Position numbers and translations under genes: made by a program
Assembly: GCF_900113605.1 (NCBI RefSeq)
Contig: NZ_FOPY01000010.1
Location: forward strand, 110,752 to 174,751
Reading direction: 5' to 3'
Source: Modicisalibacter xianhensis
GTDB taxonomy: Bacteria > Pseudomonadota > Gammaproteobacteria > Pseudomonadales > Halomonadaceae
Length of the DNA stretch: 64,000 nucleotides
The notes under the pieces: model-generated
The model's input: only the letters and a program-made list of their open reading frames with translations
What the model was told of the DNA's origin: nothing
The model's database searches: none
In this document: one piece after another, positions 1-10,612 of the stretch
Layout of the letters: each line of letters begins with the position of its first letter
Position numbering within the stretch: the stretch's first letter is position 1

Positions 1-1
1 C

Positions 2-1201
2 AATACGCTGCAGGCCGGCCCGGATGATCCTGGCAGCCCGTATGCCATCGGTAGTGAAGAGGGCGGCCATGACGCGATCCATCCCGAACTCGGCACGCGC
101 GAGGATTTTCGCAACCTGGTCAAGGCTGCCGCCGAACACGGCCTGGAGATCGCCCTGGACTTCGCCATCCAGTGCTCGCCGGATCACCCCTGGCTCAAGG
201 AGCATCCCGGCTGGTTTTCCTGGCGGCCCGACGGGTCGCTGCGCTACGCCGAGAACCCGCCAAAGAAATACCAGGACATCGTCAACGTCGACTTCTATGC
301 CGAGGATTCCGTGCCCTCGCTGTGGCTGACGCTGCGCGACGTGGTGCAGGGCTGGGTGGACGAAGGCGTGAAGATCTTCCGCGTCGACAATCCGCATACC
401 AAGCCGCTGCCGTTCTGGGAATGGCTGATCGCTGACATCCGCTCGCGTGATCCGGGCGTATTGTTCCTGGCCGAAGCCTTCACCCGGCCGGCGATGATGA
501 AGCGCCTGGGCAAGATCGGCTTCAACATGAGCTATACCTACTTCACCTGGCGTAACACCAAGGGCGAGTTGACCGAGTATCTGACCGAGCTCAACGAGTC
601 GCCGATGCGCGAGTGCTACCGGCCCAATTTCTTCGTCAATACGCCGGACATCAATCCCTATTTCCTGCAGTCCTCGGGGCGCCCCGGCTTCCTGATCCGT
701 GCCGCACTGGCCACCATGGGCTCCGGGCTGTGGGGCATGTATTCCGGGTTCGAGCTTTGCGAAGGCGAGCCGGTGCCGGGCAAGGAGGAGTACCTCGACT
801 CCGAGAAGTACGAGATCAAGCCACGCGACTACACCGCACCCGGCAACATCACCTACGAGATTACCCAGCTCAATCGCATCCGCCGCGAGAATCGGGCGCT
901 GCAGACTCATCTAGGGATCGCTTTCTATCCCGTGCACAACGATCGGTTGCTGTACTTCGGCAAGCGTACCGATGACCTGGGCAACTTCATTCTGGTGATG
1001 GTCAACCTCGATCCGTTCGAGGCCCAGGAAGGCCCCTTCGAACTACCGCTGTGGGAGTTCGACCTGCCCGATGACGCAGCGCTGCACGTGGAAGACTTGA
1101 TGTCCGGTCATCGCTGGACATGGCATGGCAAATGGCAGTCGATGCGATTGGAGCCGTGGCATTTGCCGTTCGCCATCTGGCGCATCCACCCGGTGCGCTG
1201 A
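2..1201 (+). CDS. glgE: GlgE, alpha-1,4-glucan:maltose-1-phosphate maltosyltransferase (C-terminal part)
   Basis: The frame is open from the first bases of the window, so the N-terminal part lies upstream. About 399 residues are visible. The enzyme is a GH13_3 family member that transfers maltosyl units from maltose 1-phosphate to growing alpha-1,4-glucan in the cytoplasm. The family signature is clear: [19 protein letters not shown] at the start, [15 protein letters not shown], then [15 protein letters not shown] with the nucleophile Asp codon at 386-388, and FLAEAFTRP with the acid/base Glu codon at 473-475. A C-terminal beta-domain follows. The treS-maltokinase gene starts 23 bases downstream and supplies its substrate. 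No damage is seen inside the visible part. An ordinary alpha-amylase is unlikely given the signature. Confidence 0.93.
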   Translation, partial: NTLQAGPDDPGSPYAIGSEEGGHDAIHPELGTREDFRNLVKAAAEHGLEIALDFAIQCSPDHPWLKEHPGWFSWRPDGSLRYAENPPKKYQDIVNVDFYAEDSVPSLWLTLRDVVQGWVDEGVKIFRVDNPHTKPLPFWEWLIADIRSRDPGVLFLAEAFTRPAMMKRLGKIGFNMSYTYFTWRNTKGELTEYLTELNESPMRECYRPNFFVNTPDINPYFLQSSGRPGFLIRAALATMGSGLWGMYSGFELCEGEPVPGKEEYLDSEKYEIKPRDYTAPGNITYEITQLNRIRRENRALQTHLGIAFYPVHNDRLLYFGKRTDDLGNFILVMVNLDPFEAQEGPFELPLWEFDLPDDAALHVEDLMSGHRWTWHGKWQSMRLEPWHLPFAIWRIHPVR

Positions 1202-1224
1202 TCAGCCAAGGAGGAAATAGCACC

Positions 1225-4200
1225 ATGATGGATGCCAGCAGCGAGTCGCACGCCGTCGAGACCATCGATTTTCTCGACGATCCGCTATGGTACAAGGACG
1301 CCGTCATCTACCAGGTGCACGTCAAGTCGTTCTTCGATGCCAACGATGACGGCATCGGGGACTTCAGGGGGCTGATCGAGAAGCTGGATTACATTGTCAG
1401 CCTGGGCGTGAACACCATCTGGATTCTGCCGTTCTACCCGTCGCCGAGGCGCGATGACGGCTACGATATTGCCGAATATACCGGCGTCAGCCCCGACTAT
1501 GGCACGCTCGAGGACGCCCAGCGCTTCATCGCGGAAGCACACAAGCGTGGCCTGCGCGTGATCACCGAACTGGTCATCAACCACACCTCGGATCAGCACG
1601 AGTGGTTCCAGCGCGCGCGCCGCGCGCCGCCGGGTTCGCCGGAGCGCGACTTCTACGTGTGGTCGGACAGCGACCAGAAGTATCCCGGCACGCGCATCAT
1701 CTTCCTGGATACCGAGTCGTCCAACTGGACCTGGGATCCGGTCGCCAATGCCTACTTCTGGCACCGCTTCTATTCCCACCAGCCGGATCTGAACTTCGAC
1801 AACCCCCAGGTGCTCGACGAAGTGCTCAAGGTCATGGAGTACTGGCTGGACATGGGGGTCGACGGGCTGCGCCTGGATGCGATTCCCTACCTGGTCGAGC
1901 GCGAGGGCACCAATAACGAGAACCTGCCCGAGACGCACGACGTACTCAAGAAGATCCGCACGGTGATCGACGAGCGCTATCCGGACCGCATGTTACTGGC
2001 CGAGGCCAATCAGTGGCCGGAGGATACGCGGCCCTATTTCGGCGATGGCGACGAATGCCACATGGCGTTTCATTTTCCGCTGATGCCACGGATGTACATG
2101 GCGCTGGCCCAGGAAGACCGGTTCCCGATCACCGATATCCTGCGGCAGACGCCGGAGATCCCGCCGACCTGCCAGTGGGCGATCTTCCTGCGCAACCATG
2201 ACGAACTGACCCTGGAGATGGTCACCGACAAGGAGCGTGACTATCTCTGGAATCATTACGCCGCCGACCGCCGTGCACGTATCAATCTGGGCATCCGGCG
2301 TCGCCTGGCACCGCTGCTCGAGCGCGACCGGCGCCGCGTCGAATTGCTCAACAGCCTGCTGCTGTCGATGCCGGGCACGCCGGTGCTCTACTACGGTGAC
2401 GAGATCGGCATGGGCGATAACATCTACCTGGGCGACCGCGATGGCGTGCGCACCCCGATGCAGTGGTCGATGGACCGCAACGGCGGTTTCTCGAAGGCCG
2501 ACCCTGCCAAGCTCGTGCTGCCGGCCATCATGGATCCGCTGTACGGTTATCAATCGATCAACGTCGAGGCGCAGGCCCGCGATCCCCACTCGCTGCTCAA
2601 CAACATGCGCCGGCTGCTGGTGGTGCGTAGCCAGCATCGCGCGTTCAGTCGTGGCACCATGCGTCCGCTGTATCCCCGTAACCGGCACATCCTCGCTTAC
2701 CTGCGCGAGATGACCCTGGACAATGGCGAGAGCGAGGTGCTGCTGTGCGTGGCCAACGTGGCACGCAACGCCCAGGCGGTGGAACTCGACCTGTCGGCCT
2801 TTGCCGGACAGGTGCCGGTGGAAATGGTCGGCGGCAGCGCCTTTCCGCCGATAGGCAACTTGCCCTACCTGCTGACCTTGCCACCCTACGGCTTCTACTG
2901 GTTCCTGCTGGCGCCCGAGACCGCCATGCCCGAGTGGCACGTGCCGGCCCCCGAGCCCATGCCGGATTACGTCACGCTGATCATCAAGCGCCATCTGGAG
3001 GAGATTCTCGACACGCCGTCACGCGGCATGCTGGAGAACGAGGCCCTGCCCAAGTACCTGCCCAAGCGGCGCTGGTTCGCTGCCAAGCAGGCACGTATCC
3101 AGCGGGTCCGTATCCCCTATGCGGTACGCATCGAGGATGCTCAGCACACCATGTTGCTCAGTGAACTCGAGGTTGAGCATTCCCAGGGTACCGAGCGCTA
3201 CCAGTTGCCGCTGGGCTTTTTGGGCGAGGACGAGCGTGGCGGGGCCATGGCCCAGCAATTGGCGCTGGCACGGGTTCGTCGCGGGCGCGACGTTGGCCTG
3301 CTGACCGATGCACTGGGGCTGGACGCCTTTGCCCTGCGCATCCTCGACCTGCTGCGCACCGGGGTCAGCCTGCCCTGTGACGAAGGCGAGATACGCTTCG
3401 TGCCAACGCAGGCGCTGAGCGAACTGGAACTGCCCGAGGACGTCGATGTTGCCCATAACAACGTCGAGCAGTCCAACAGTTCGGTGATCATCGGCCACAA
3501 GGTGGTGCTCAAGCTGTTCCGGCGTCTGGAGCCGGGGCTGCATCCCGAAGCCGAGATCGGCCATTACCTGAGCGAGCACGGCTTCGCCAACGTGCCGCCG
3601 CTCTACGGTGAGGTGGCGCGTCGCAACGTTGACGGCGAGTCGCAGACCCTGATGCTCGTACAGGGCTTCATCGCCAACCAGGGGGATGCCTGGTCATGGA
3701 CGCGCAACGCCCTCGAGCGTGCGATTCGCGAGGCGAGCGAGGACACCGAGGCCAACCCCGAGGAGGGGGGCTACGGGGCACTCGACGAACTCGAGGTGTT
3801 CGCGACGACCCTTGGGCAGCGACTCGGCGAACTGCATCGGGTGCTGGCGTCGCCGAGTGAAAATCCTGACTTTGCTCCGGAACAGGCCGGTGACGCGCAC
3901 GTGGCTGCGTGGTCGCAGCGGGTTCGAGAACAGGTCGATAAGGCCCTGGGTCTGCTCGAACGGCACAAGAGCAGTGCCGGAGAGGCCGACCAGGCGCTGG
4001 CCGAGCGGGTGCTGGCCGAGCGCGATGTCCTGCTGGCTGCCATCGACCCCTTGGCGCAGCAGGCCAAGGGCAGTCTGCTGACCCGCATCCATGGCGACCT
4101 GCATCTCGGTCAGGTGCTGGTGGCACACGACGACGCCTACATCATCGACTTCGAGGGTGAGCCAGCGCGCTCGCTGGAAGAACGGCGCGCCAAGGACTGC

Positions 4201-4563
4201 CCGCTACGCGACGTGGCCGGCATGTTGCGTTCCTTCGATTATGCCGGTGCCAAGCTGGACGAGGCGGCCGCCGGCAAGGCCAGCGACGAAAGCGCGGTCG
4301 AAGTGGCGCATGGCGTCGCCGAGCGTTACCTACTGACGAGCCGTCGTGCCTTCCTGACAGCCTACTGGCAGAGTGCCAGCAATATCGCTCACCGCTGGAC
4401 GGCCAGTGAAGGCGCCAACGCGGCACTGGAATTGTTCGTGCTGGAAAAGACGGCTTATGAAATCGCCTACGAGGCTGCCAATCGCCCCGCCTGGCTGGGT
4501 GTGCCGCTGCGCGGACTGGCAGCCATCGTCGACCAACTGTCTACGCGAGGGGCACATGACTGA
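1225..4563 (+). CDS. treS: TreS-maltokinase fusion (trehalose synthase / maltose 1-kinase)
   Basis: The product is a 1112-residue bifunctional enzyme. The N-terminal GH13 domain (about residues 20-570) interconverts trehalose and maltose. Its triad is visible as Asp218 in [10 protein letters not shown], Glu260 in LLAEANQWP and Asp326 in [10 protein letters not shown]. The C-terminal half (about 600-1112) is a maltokinase (Mak/Pep2) that makes maltose 1-phosphate: [13 protein letters not shown] opens it, [12 protein letters not shown] carries catalytic Asp958 and IDFEGEP carries metal ligand Asp975. ATG 1225 was chosen because AAGGAGG at 1208-1214 sits 10 bases before it; an in-frame ATG at 1228 is the alternative. 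The gene lies between glgE and glgB and overlaps glgB by 8 bases, so the three genes encode the complete trehalose-to-glucan route. Confidence 0.94.
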   Translation: MMDASSESHAVETIDFLDDPLWYKDAVIYQVHVKSFFDANDDGIGDFRGLIEKLDYIVSLGVNTIWILPFYPSPRRDDGYDIAEYTGVSPDYGTLEDAQRFIAEAHKRGLRVITELVINHTSDQHEWFQRARRAPPGSPERDFYVWSDSDQKYPGTRIIFLDTESSNWTWDPVANAYFWHRFYSHQPDLNFDNPQVLDEVLKVMEYWLDMGVDGLRLDAIPYLVEREGTNNENLPETHDVLKKIRTVIDERYPDRMLLAEANQWPEDTRPYFGDGDECHMAFHFPLMPRMYMALAQEDRFPITDILRQTPEIPPTCQWAIFLRNHDELTLEMVTDKERDYLWNHYAADRRARINLGIRRRLAPLLERDRRRVELLNSLLLSMPGTPVLYYGDEIGMGDNIYLGDRDGVRTPMQWSMDRNGGFSKADPAKLVLPAIMDPLYGYQSINVEAQARDPHSLLNNMRRLLVVRSQHRAFSRGTMRPLYPRNRHILAYLREMTLDNGESEVLLCVANVARNAQAVELDLSAFAGQVPVEMVGGSAFPPIGNLPYLLTLPPYGFYWFLLAPETAMPEWHVPAPEPMPDYVTLIIKRHLEEILDTPSRGMLENEALPKYLPKRRWFAAKQARIQRVRIPYAVRIEDAQHTMLLSELEVEHSQGTERYQLPLGFLGEDERGGAMAQQLALARVRRGRDVGLLTDALGLDAFALRILDLLRTGVSLPCDEGEIRFVPTQALSELELPEDVDVAHNNVEQSNSSVIIGHKVVLKLFRRLEPGLHPEAEIGHYLSEHGFANVPPLYGEVARRNVDGESQTLMLVQGFIANQGDAWSWTRNALERAIREASEDTEANPEEGGYGALDELEVFATTLGQRLGELHRVLASPSENPDFAPEQAGDAHVAAWSQRVREQVDKALGLLERHKSSAGEADQALAERVLAERDVLLAAIDPLAQQAKGSLLTRIHGDLHLGQVLVAHDDAYIIDFEGEPARSLEERRAKDCPLRDVAGMLRSFDYAGAKLDEAAAGKASDESAVEVAHGVAERYLLTSRRAFLTAYWQSASNIAHRWTASEGANAALELFVLEKTAYEIAYEAANRPAWLGVPLRGLAAIVDQLSTRGAHD

Positions 4564-6784
4564 TCTGAACGTCAATATCATCAAGGACGATGCCCTGTGG
4601 TTGTCCCCTGACGACGCCGAAGCGCTGGCGCGAGGCACGCACGGCAACCCGTTCGCCCTGCTCGGCGTGCACGCCTGCGGCGATGAGGATGCAGAAAGCT
4701 GCCTGCTGCGGGTCTATCTGCCGGGGGCCCTGGGTGTCGACGTGCTCGACCGCGATACCGGCGAGCGTCGCTGCAGCCTGACCGGTATACAGATCCCGGG
4801 GCTGTTTGCCGGGCGGTTACCGCATGTGGCGCCCTACCGGCTGCGTATCCGCTGGCCGGGGGGCGAGCAGGAAACCGAGGATCCCTATTCATTCGGACTA
4901 CTACTCGGCGAGATGGATCTCTACCTGATCGGCGAGGGCAACCACCGCAATCTCGGCCACTGTCTGGGCGCGCAGCCCATGGAGGTGGATGGCGTCTCCG
5001 GGGTGCGTTTCGCCGTCTGGGCACCGAATGCCCGGCGCGTCTCGGTGGTCGGGAAATTCAACGCCTGGGATGGGCGGCGTCATGTGATGCGCCTGCGCCA
5101 CCCCGCTGGTGTCTGGGAGCTATTCGTGCCCCGGCTGGGGCCGGGCGAGGTCTACAAGTACGAGATTCTCGATGCCCACGGCACCCTCGCCCTCAAGGCC
5201 GATCCGGTGGCCTTGGCCACCGAGACGCCACCGCACACGTCCTCGGTGGTCGCCGATACCACGCCGTTCGCCTGGCACGATGCCGAGTGGATTGCCCAGC
5301 GTGGCGAGCACCAGGCGCCCGATCGGCCGATGAGCATCTATGAGGTACATGCCGCCTCATGGCGCAAGCACGGCGGGCACGACGGCGTGACCTACAGCTG
5401 GCGCGATCTGGCCGAGCACCTGATTCCCTATGTGCTCGACATGGGTTTCACGCATGTCGAATTACTGCCGATCATGGAGCATCCGTTCGGTGGTTCCTGG
5501 GGCTATCAGCCGTTGGGTCAGTTCGCGCCCAGTGGGCGCTTCGGCAAGCCCGAGGATTTCGCCTATTTCGTGGATGCCTGCCACCAGGCCGGACTGGGGG
5601 TCATCCTCGACTGGGTACCGGCGCACTTTCCCACCGACCCGCACGGGCTGGCGCGCTTCGATGGCACGGCACTCTACGAGTACGAGCATCCCTACGAGGG
5701 GTTTCACCAGGATTGGAACACCTACATCTATAACCTGGGCCGGCGTGAGGTGCATGGCTTCATGCTGGCCTCGGCACTGCACTGGTTGCGGCACTTCCAT
5801 ATCGATGCGCTGCGTGTGGACGCCGTTGCCTCGATGCTCTACCGCAACTACTCCCGTAACGAGGGAGAGTGGATTCCCAACAGGTACGGTGGCCAGGAAA
5901 ACCTGGAGGCGATCGAATTTCTGCGCCATCTCAATGAGGTGGTCCACGAGGAAGTGCCGGGGGCCTCGGTGATCGCCGAGGAGTCCACGGCCTGGCCGGG
6001 GGTTACCCAGCCGACCCACGATGGCGGCCTGGGATTCGCCTACAAGTGGAACATGGGCTGGATGCACGACACGCTGGAATACATCTCGAAGGACCCGGTC
6101 TATCGCTCGTATGCCCATAACGAGCTGACCTTCCCGATGGTCTACGCGTTTTCCGAGAAGTACGTGCTGCCCATCTCCCACGATGAGGTGGTTCATGGCA
6201 AGGGCTCGCTGATTGGCAAGATGCCCGGCGACGAGTGGCAGCAGTTCGCCAACCTGCGAGCCTATCTCTCGACCATGTGGACCCAACCCGGCAAGAAACT
6301 GCTGTTCATGGGCTGCGAGTTCGGTCAGTGGCGCGAATGGAGTCATGATCGTGAACTCGACTGGTCGCTGCTCGGCGAGCCGCACCATGCTGGCATCCAA
6401 CGCCTGGTCGGCGATCTTAACCGGTTATACCAGGAGGAGACGCCGCTGCATGAGCGCGACACTGAGCCGGAAGGTTTTGCCTGGGTGGTCGGCGATGACA
6501 GTGCCAACAGCGTCTTTGCCTGGCTGCGCTGGAACCTGATCGGCGAGCCGGTACTGGTGGTGGCCAACATGACACCGGTTCCCCGCTACGATTATCGTCT
6601 CGGCGTGCCCACCATGGGTCCTTGGGAAGAGATCTTCAACAGCGATGCGGAGCGCTATGGCGGGACCAACCTCGGCAACATGGGACAGATACAGGCCCAG
6701 GACACTCCGCTGCATGGGCAGACGGCCAGCGTGTCGTTGACGTTGCCCCCGCTTGGCGTACTGGTGCTTCGCCCCGCAAGCTGA
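4556..6784 (+). CDS. glgB: GlgB, 1,4-alpha-glucan branching enzyme
   Basis: The product has 742 residues, the usual GlgB size. It introduces alpha-1,6 branches into the linear glucan made by GlgE. The order is an N-terminal N1 region, a CBM48 domain (about 130-230, with [20 protein letters not shown]), and a GH13_9 barrel with Asp422 in [10 protein letters not shown], Glu475 in [10 protein letters not shown] and Asp543 in [13 protein letters not shown], followed by the all-beta C-terminal domain. ATG 4556 lies inside the end of treS (8-base overlap) and is preceded by GAGGGG, which implies translational coupling. A hairpin without a T-run follows the stop. Confidence 0.95.
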   Translation: MTDLNVNIIKDDALWLSPDDAEALARGTHGNPFALLGVHACGDEDAESCLLRVYLPGALGVDVLDRDTGERRCSLTGIQIPGLFAGRLPHVAPYRLRIRWPGGEQETEDPYSFGLLLGEMDLYLIGEGNHRNLGHCLGAQPMEVDGVSGVRFAVWAPNARRVSVVGKFNAWDGRRHVMRLRHPAGVWELFVPRLGPGEVYKYEILDAHGTLALKADPVALATETPPHTSSVVADTTPFAWHDAEWIAQRGEHQAPDRPMSIYEVHAASWRKHGGHDGVTYSWRDLAEHLIPYVLDMGFTHVELLPIMEHPFGGSWGYQPLGQFAPSGRFGKPEDFAYFVDACHQAGLGVILDWVPAHFPTDPHGLARFDGTALYEYEHPYEGFHQDWNTYIYNLGRREVHGFMLASALHWLRHFHIDALRVDAVASMLYRNYSRNEGEWIPNRYGGQENLEAIEFLRHLNEVVHEEVPGASVIAEESTAWPGVTQPTHDGGLGFAYKWNMGWMHDTLEYISKDPVYRSYAHNELTFPMVYAFSEKYVLPISHDEVVHGKGSLIGKMPGDEWQQFANLRAYLSTMWTQPGKKLLFMGCEFGQWREWSHDRELDWSLLGEPHHAGIQRLVGDLNRLYQEETPLHERDTEPEGFAWVVGDDSANSVFAWLRWNLIGEPVLVVANMTPVPRYDYRLGVPTMGPWEEIFNSDAERYGGTNLGNMGQIQAQDTPLHGQTASVSLTLPPLGVLVLRPAS

Positions 6785-6793
6785 TCGAAACCA

Positions 6794-6823
6794 CGCGCCA
6801 CCGGCAGGTATACCGGTGGCGCG
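6794..6823 (+). terminator. Hairpin after glgB
   Basis: An 11-bp perfect stem (6794-6804 with 6813-6823) encloses an 8-base loop 10 bases after the glgB stop. No T-run follows, so it may be an mRNA 3' end stabiliser or a weak terminator. Confidence 0.5.
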
Positions 6824-6913
6824 CGTCCCGGCCCGTGCGCCGTTGCGGCCTTGGATTTTCCCCCCTCACACGGCACCCTTGCGGGTAGGACAACGATTGC
6901 CGCAGGAGGTGGC

Positions 6914-9223
6914 ATGCCGCTCTCACGAAGGATGGTTCGGACGTGGCCGGTCGCGTTTATGCTGGTCGCGAGTGTATTACTGGTATTGGCATCGAGCCTG
7001 CCGGCCCAGGCCCAGGGGGTGTCGTTATCCGGACTCGCTGGGGGCGGCGGGGGAGGTGACGGCGAGCAGCAGACCCAGGTCGACCCCCAGGCGCTGCAAG
7101 CCTCGCTCGACCAGGTCATCGCCACGCTGGAAAGCGACGCCCAGCGGGGGGAGCTGCTTGCCAGGCTCAAGGAACTGCGCCAGGCCACCGATACGGTGGC
7201 GAGCGGCACGGGAGAGAGCCAGGCGGGGCAAGGAGGGCTGCTCGGTGCCTTGGCCGACTCCTTTACGGAATATGGCGATCAGGCCCAGGCCGGGCAGGCG
7301 CCGCTGGATATCTGGACACAGCGGACCTTGCGTGCCGGCGAGGACCTGGAATCGCTGTTTTCCTCCATCAGCCGTGAGGAATTGCTGCGCGTTCTGGCCG
7401 AGGCGGCGGTTCTGCTGGGAATTTGGGTTGGCTTGCTGGTCGCGTTGATCGGGGCGGGACGCCTGCTGGCTCGGCGTCATGACTGGCCTAGGATCTTGCC
7501 ACCCGAGCCACGCGGCTGGATGCTGGTCATGCATTTCCTGCGCAAGGCGTTGCCCTGGATGCTGGCGTTCGCCGTCATGCTGGCCGCGTTGAACTGGCTC
7601 GACGTCTCGCAGGCCGCGCGTACCATCGTGCTGGTGGTAGCTTATATCACCATGTGCGGCCGGCTGCTGTCGACGGTGTTCGACGTGGTGATTTCGCTGT
7701 TCACACGCGGGCACCGCCGGGTGGCGGTGGCTATCCTCCGCCAGGGGGCGCTGGGCAGATTGTTCCTCATCGGTGCACTGGCCGCCCTGGGCGATGCGGC
7801 CAGCAGTGAACGCCTCAGCGAGCAGATGGGGGATGAGCTGGCTGGCTGGGTCTCGGTAACCTGCAACGTGCTTGCAGCTATCATCAGTGGTGGCCTAGTG
7901 ATCCGCTATCGGCGTCCGGTCAAGCATCTGATCAGCAACCGGCCCTACCCGCAACGCCGTGAGAAGACCACCAGTCAGGAAGTCATCAATGTCATCGGCC
8001 GGCTCTGGCATGTACCGGCACTGCTGCTGATCGGCGCCTCGCTGCTGGCAATCTTCTTTTCCGCCGGGGAGGCCGATGGCACCTTCACTCGGGCCATCGT
8101 GTGCGCAGCGCTGCTGGTACTGACGCTGGTGATCAATGGCGTCATCCAGCGCCACAGCGAAAAGGCCACGCATCGGCGCCGCAAGTCTCAATACCGGCGT
8201 CGCCTGGAGCGCTTTGGCTATACCCTGCTGTATTTCGTGTTCTGGGCGATCTTTGCCGAGCTGTCACTGCGCGTCTGGGGGCTGTCGTTCCTGGGCATTG
8301 GTGAAGAAGGCGCAATCAGTGCACGTATCGGTCAAGCACTGCTGGGTGTCGGGACAACGGTACTGCTGGCCTGGCTGGCCTGGATCTTTGCCGACACCGC
8401 GATCCAGCGTGCCTTGAACGCTTCGGCACGTTCGCGGGGGCGTCGCGTGCACAGTGCCCGGGCCCAGACCATCACGCCGATGATCCGCAACGCGATCTTC
8501 ATCACCATCGTGGTGATCGCCTTGATCGTGGGGCTGGCCAACCTTGGCGTCAACGTCACGCCGCTGCTGGCCGGTGCCGGGGTGATCGGCCTGGCCATCG
8601 GTTTCGGGGCGCAGACGCTGGTGCAGGACCTGATCACCGGCCTGTTCATTCTCATTGAGGACTCGCTGACCATTGATGATTTCGTCGACGTCGGCGGCCA
8701 CATGGGGACGGTAGAGCGCCTGAGCCTGCGCACGGTGCGCCTGCGCGACCTGGATGGCATCGTGCACATCATCCCGTTCAGCCAGATCAAGGGGATACAG
8801 AACTTCTCGCGTGAATTCGGCATTGCACTGATGCGCATTCATATCCCCCATGACATGAAGATCGATGAAGCCATCGAGCTGATGCGCTCGGTGGCAGATG
8901 ACCTGCGCAAGGACCCGATGATGCGTCACTACGTCTGGTCGCCATTGGAGGTACAGGGCGTCCAGGCCTTCGAACAAGGGACGGCATTGCTGCGCATCCG
9001 CATGCGCACGGCCCCGGTCATGCAGTGGGATGTGGCGCGCGCCTTCAACCTGCGGCTCAAGCAGCGTCTCGACGAGCTGGGGCAGAGCCTGGCCGTGCCT
9101 CGCATGAGTGTCACCATGGAAAACGCCGAGCCGGGCGGCGAGTTCCACGAGACCCGGGACGATGCCAGCCAGGGTCCGGTCACACCGCGACGGCATGCAT
9201 CGATGCAGGGGGCTCAGGGATAG
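6914..9223 (+). CDS. Large MscS-family mechanosensitive channel (YbiO-like)
   Basis: The 769-residue inner-membrane protein starts with a signal-like segment ending in LPAQAQG, then a soluble periplasmic region rich in Gln and Gly with coiled-coil tendency (about 35-165), then many membrane spans. The MscS core is at about 545-720: the pore helix region has GAGVIGLAIGFGAQTLVQ, followed by DLITGLFILIEDSLTIDDFV and the beta domain. Such channels open under hypo-osmotic shock and release solutes, a fitting role in a salt-tolerant organism. Length and multi-span N-terminus resemble the E. coli YbiO class rather than small MscS. ATG 6914 follows AGGAGGT at 6904-6910; a later ATG at 6932 would still keep the signal segment. 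Confidence 0.88.
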   Translation: MPLSRRMVRTWPVAFMLVASVLLVLASSLPAQAQGVSLSGLAGGGGGGDGEQQTQVDPQALQASLDQVIATLESDAQRGELLARLKELRQATDTVASGTGESQAGQGGLLGALADSFTEYGDQAQAGQAPLDIWTQRTLRAGEDLESLFSSISREELLRVLAEAAVLLGIWVGLLVALIGAGRLLARRHDWPRILPPEPRGWMLVMHFLRKALPWMLAFAVMLAALNWLDVSQAARTIVLVVAYITMCGRLLSTVFDVVISLFTRGHRRVAVAILRQGALGRLFLIGALAALGDAASSERLSEQMGDELAGWVSVTCNVLAAIISGGLVIRYRRPVKHLISNRPYPQRREKTTSQEVINVIGRLWHVPALLLIGASLLAIFFSAGEADGTFTRAIVCAALLVLTLVINGVIQRHSEKATHRRRKSQYRRRLERFGYTLLYFVFWAIFAELSLRVWGLSFLGIGEEGAISARIGQALLGVGTTVLLAWLAWIFADTAIQRALNASARSRGRRVHSARAQTITPMIRNAIFITIVVIALIVGLANLGVNVTPLLAGAGVIGLAIGFGAQTLVQDLITGLFILIEDSLTIDDFVDVGGHMGTVERLSLRTVRLRDLDGIVHIIPFSQIKGIQNFSREFGIALMRIHIPHDMKIDEAIELMRSVADDLRKDPMMRHYVWSPLEVQGVQAFEQGTALLRIRMRTAPVMQWDVARAFNLRLKQRLDELGQSLAVPRMSVTMENAEPGGEFHETRDDASQGPVTPRRHASMQGAQG

Positions 9224-9268
9224 CTTGGCATCATGTTCGTGCCCTGTACCGGGCTAGTGCTTGTGTGC

Positions 9269-9688
9269 TCAGCCGGCAACAAAGCCCACGGCGAGGGTCG
9301 CCGTGGTGATGAGTGCAAACCCGCCCGCGACGATCCACGGAGCATAGCGGCGCCAACGCAGGAAAGTGTCATGCAGCGCCACGGCCTGTGTGACCTTGTG
9401 AACCAGGGCTTCGTGACGCGAGTGATCGTTATCCGGGGACATCGAAAAGTCGTTGGCGGCGTTGTCCAGCCAATACTGGCCGTGGGAAAGGCCGAGGCGA
9501 GCCCGCAAGCGACCGATATCGCACAGCAGCGCGTGCAGGCGGTCGTACTCCTCGCGGCGTGATTTCACGCCCAGCACGACACTGGCTTCGGCCTTCAAGG
9601 CGGTATGCTGGCAAGCCTCGATGGCTGCGGAGATTTCCGTGTCGGAGGCGGCCGGGCTGATGCCCAGGCGTTTATATAAATCGCGCAT
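9269..9688 (-). CDS. Tail-anchored J-domain-like protein lacking HPD
   Basis: The 139-residue protein opens like a J domain (DLYKRLGISPAASDTEISAAI) and the region closes with SRREEYDRLH, the usual end of a J domain, but the HPD tripeptide needed to stimulate DnaK ATPase is absent. A middle helical part (about 60-110) follows. The C-terminus holds one hydrophobic segment (about 114-139, WIVAGGFALITTATLAVGFV) that would anchor it in the membrane with the J-like part in the cytoplasm. The gene overlaps the end of the upstream true J-protein gene by 17 bases, so the two are very likely cotranscribed and coupled. Function is unknown; a regulatory or scaffolding partner for the neighbouring J protein is an inference. 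Confidence 0.72.
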   Translation of the reverse strand: MRDLYKRLGISPAASDTEISAAIEACQHTALKAEASVVLGVKSRREEYDRLHALLCDIGRLRARLGLSHGQYWLDNAANDFSMSPDNDHSRHEALVHKVTQAVALHDTFLRWRRYAPWIVAGGFALITTATLAVGFVAG

Positions 9689-10457
9689 CTTGCATCAAGT
9701 ATTCGTAGGCTTTCTGAATCTTCTGGAATCGCATCGATGCCGAGGCGACATCCCGCTCGCCGAGTGCGAAGAAGCGGTCCGGATGGTGGCTCTGCGCCAG
9801 GCGCCGGTAGGCTTTCTTGATCTCGCTGCGCGTAGCCGTGGCGTCGAGCCCCAGGATGTCCAGGGCGCGCAAGGCCTTGTCACCATGCGGCCGCTCGTGG
9901 CCTTGCCGGGAGCTACCGTGGCTGCGCTCCTGCTGCGAGTGTCGCTGACGCTGTTCGGATTGCGAGCGCTGCTGTTGTCGGGCATGCTCACGCGCCTGCC
10001 AGTAGGTCTCGCGGCTGGGGTCGTCTGGACTTTCGAAGGGCTTGCCGGTCACCTCGCGGTACAACTGGGCGAACGGCTGCGGGGCAGTGCCCAGCAGGTC
10101 GGCCAGAAAACGCAGGATGTGGTTGGTGGCCGCGGCCAGGGTGCCTTCGGTCACGGCGACCTCGATCGCCTGTCTTAGAAACGGCGAAGCCTGAGCACCC
10201 CAACGATCCTTCTGCAACACTTCGGCAGCTAGCTGGATGGCGTCCAGGTCCTGTCGGGCGCCGATGTCGATAATTGCCTGGCAGTCGTGTCCGTGACGCA
10301 TGCTGGCCGACATGGCGGCGATTCGGTGCCGGTCTGTCTCTGACAGGCTGCCCTTGCTGGCAGCCACCCAGGTCAGCAGGAGCAGGGCAGCCGTATCCGT
10401 CTGGTTCCTGCTTTTCAGCAGCAGCAGCTCGAACGGTGAAAAGCGGGTTGTCGCCAT
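9672..10457 (-). CDS. J-domain (DnaJ-like) co-chaperone
   Basis: The product has 261 residues. Residues about 1-150 form an all-helical N-terminal domain of uncertain family; it faintly recalls the TerB-like part of DjlA, but I cannot confirm this. A charged Gln/Arg/Ser-rich linker (about 165-195) follows. The C-terminal J domain (about 195-258) is complete: ALDILGLDATATRSEIKKAY, then RRLAQSHHPDRFF with the HPD motif, then FQKIQKAYEYLM. It should recruit and stimulate a DnaK-type Hsp70. ATG at 10457 was chosen because GGAG lies 7-8 bases upstream on the minus strand; upstream in-frame starts would run into the divergent gene's leader. It is the first gene of a two-gene operon with the HPD-less J-like protein. 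Confidence 0.85.
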   Translation of the reverse strand: MATTRFSPFELLLLKSRNQTDTAALLLLTWVAASKGSLSETDRHRIAAMSASMRHGHDCQAIIDIGARQDLDAIQLAAEVLQKDRWGAQASPFLRQAIEVAVTEGTLAAATNHILRFLADLLGTAPQPFAQLYREVTGKPFESPDDPSRETYWQAREHARQQQRSQSEQRQRHSQQERSHGSSRQGHERPHGDKALRALDILGLDATATRSEIKKAYRRLAQSHHPDRFFALGERDVASASMRFQKIQKAYEYLMQDARFI

Positions 10458-10505
10458 GCCTGACTCCGGCAGATTCCAACGTGTTGTTATGCTCAAGGAC
10501 GCTGA

Positions 10506-10535
10506 AGTATACCCAATGCCCATGGCATTTGTCGG
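10506..10535 (-). promoter_or_regulatory. Predicted promoter for the J-protein pair
   Basis: On the minus strand a consensus-like -10 TATACT reads at 10511-10506, about 50 bases before the start codon. The -35 region (about 10529-10535) is poor (GACAAA or CCGACA depending on spacing). The call rests mainly on the -10. Confidence 0.35.
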
Positions 10536-10612
10536 CAGCCGCTCTTGTGAGAAAAGCGCAACGAAAAGTGCTCGCCAGGGGCTCATTTTCGGCCAATGGC
10601 CTTCTATGGCCG

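Noticed and set aside
10274..10612. Long N-terminal extension of the uncharacterised membrane protein
   Set aside because: This stretch is antisense to the J-protein gene and to its leader, and the translated part has no protein-like features, so the start was moved to 10613.
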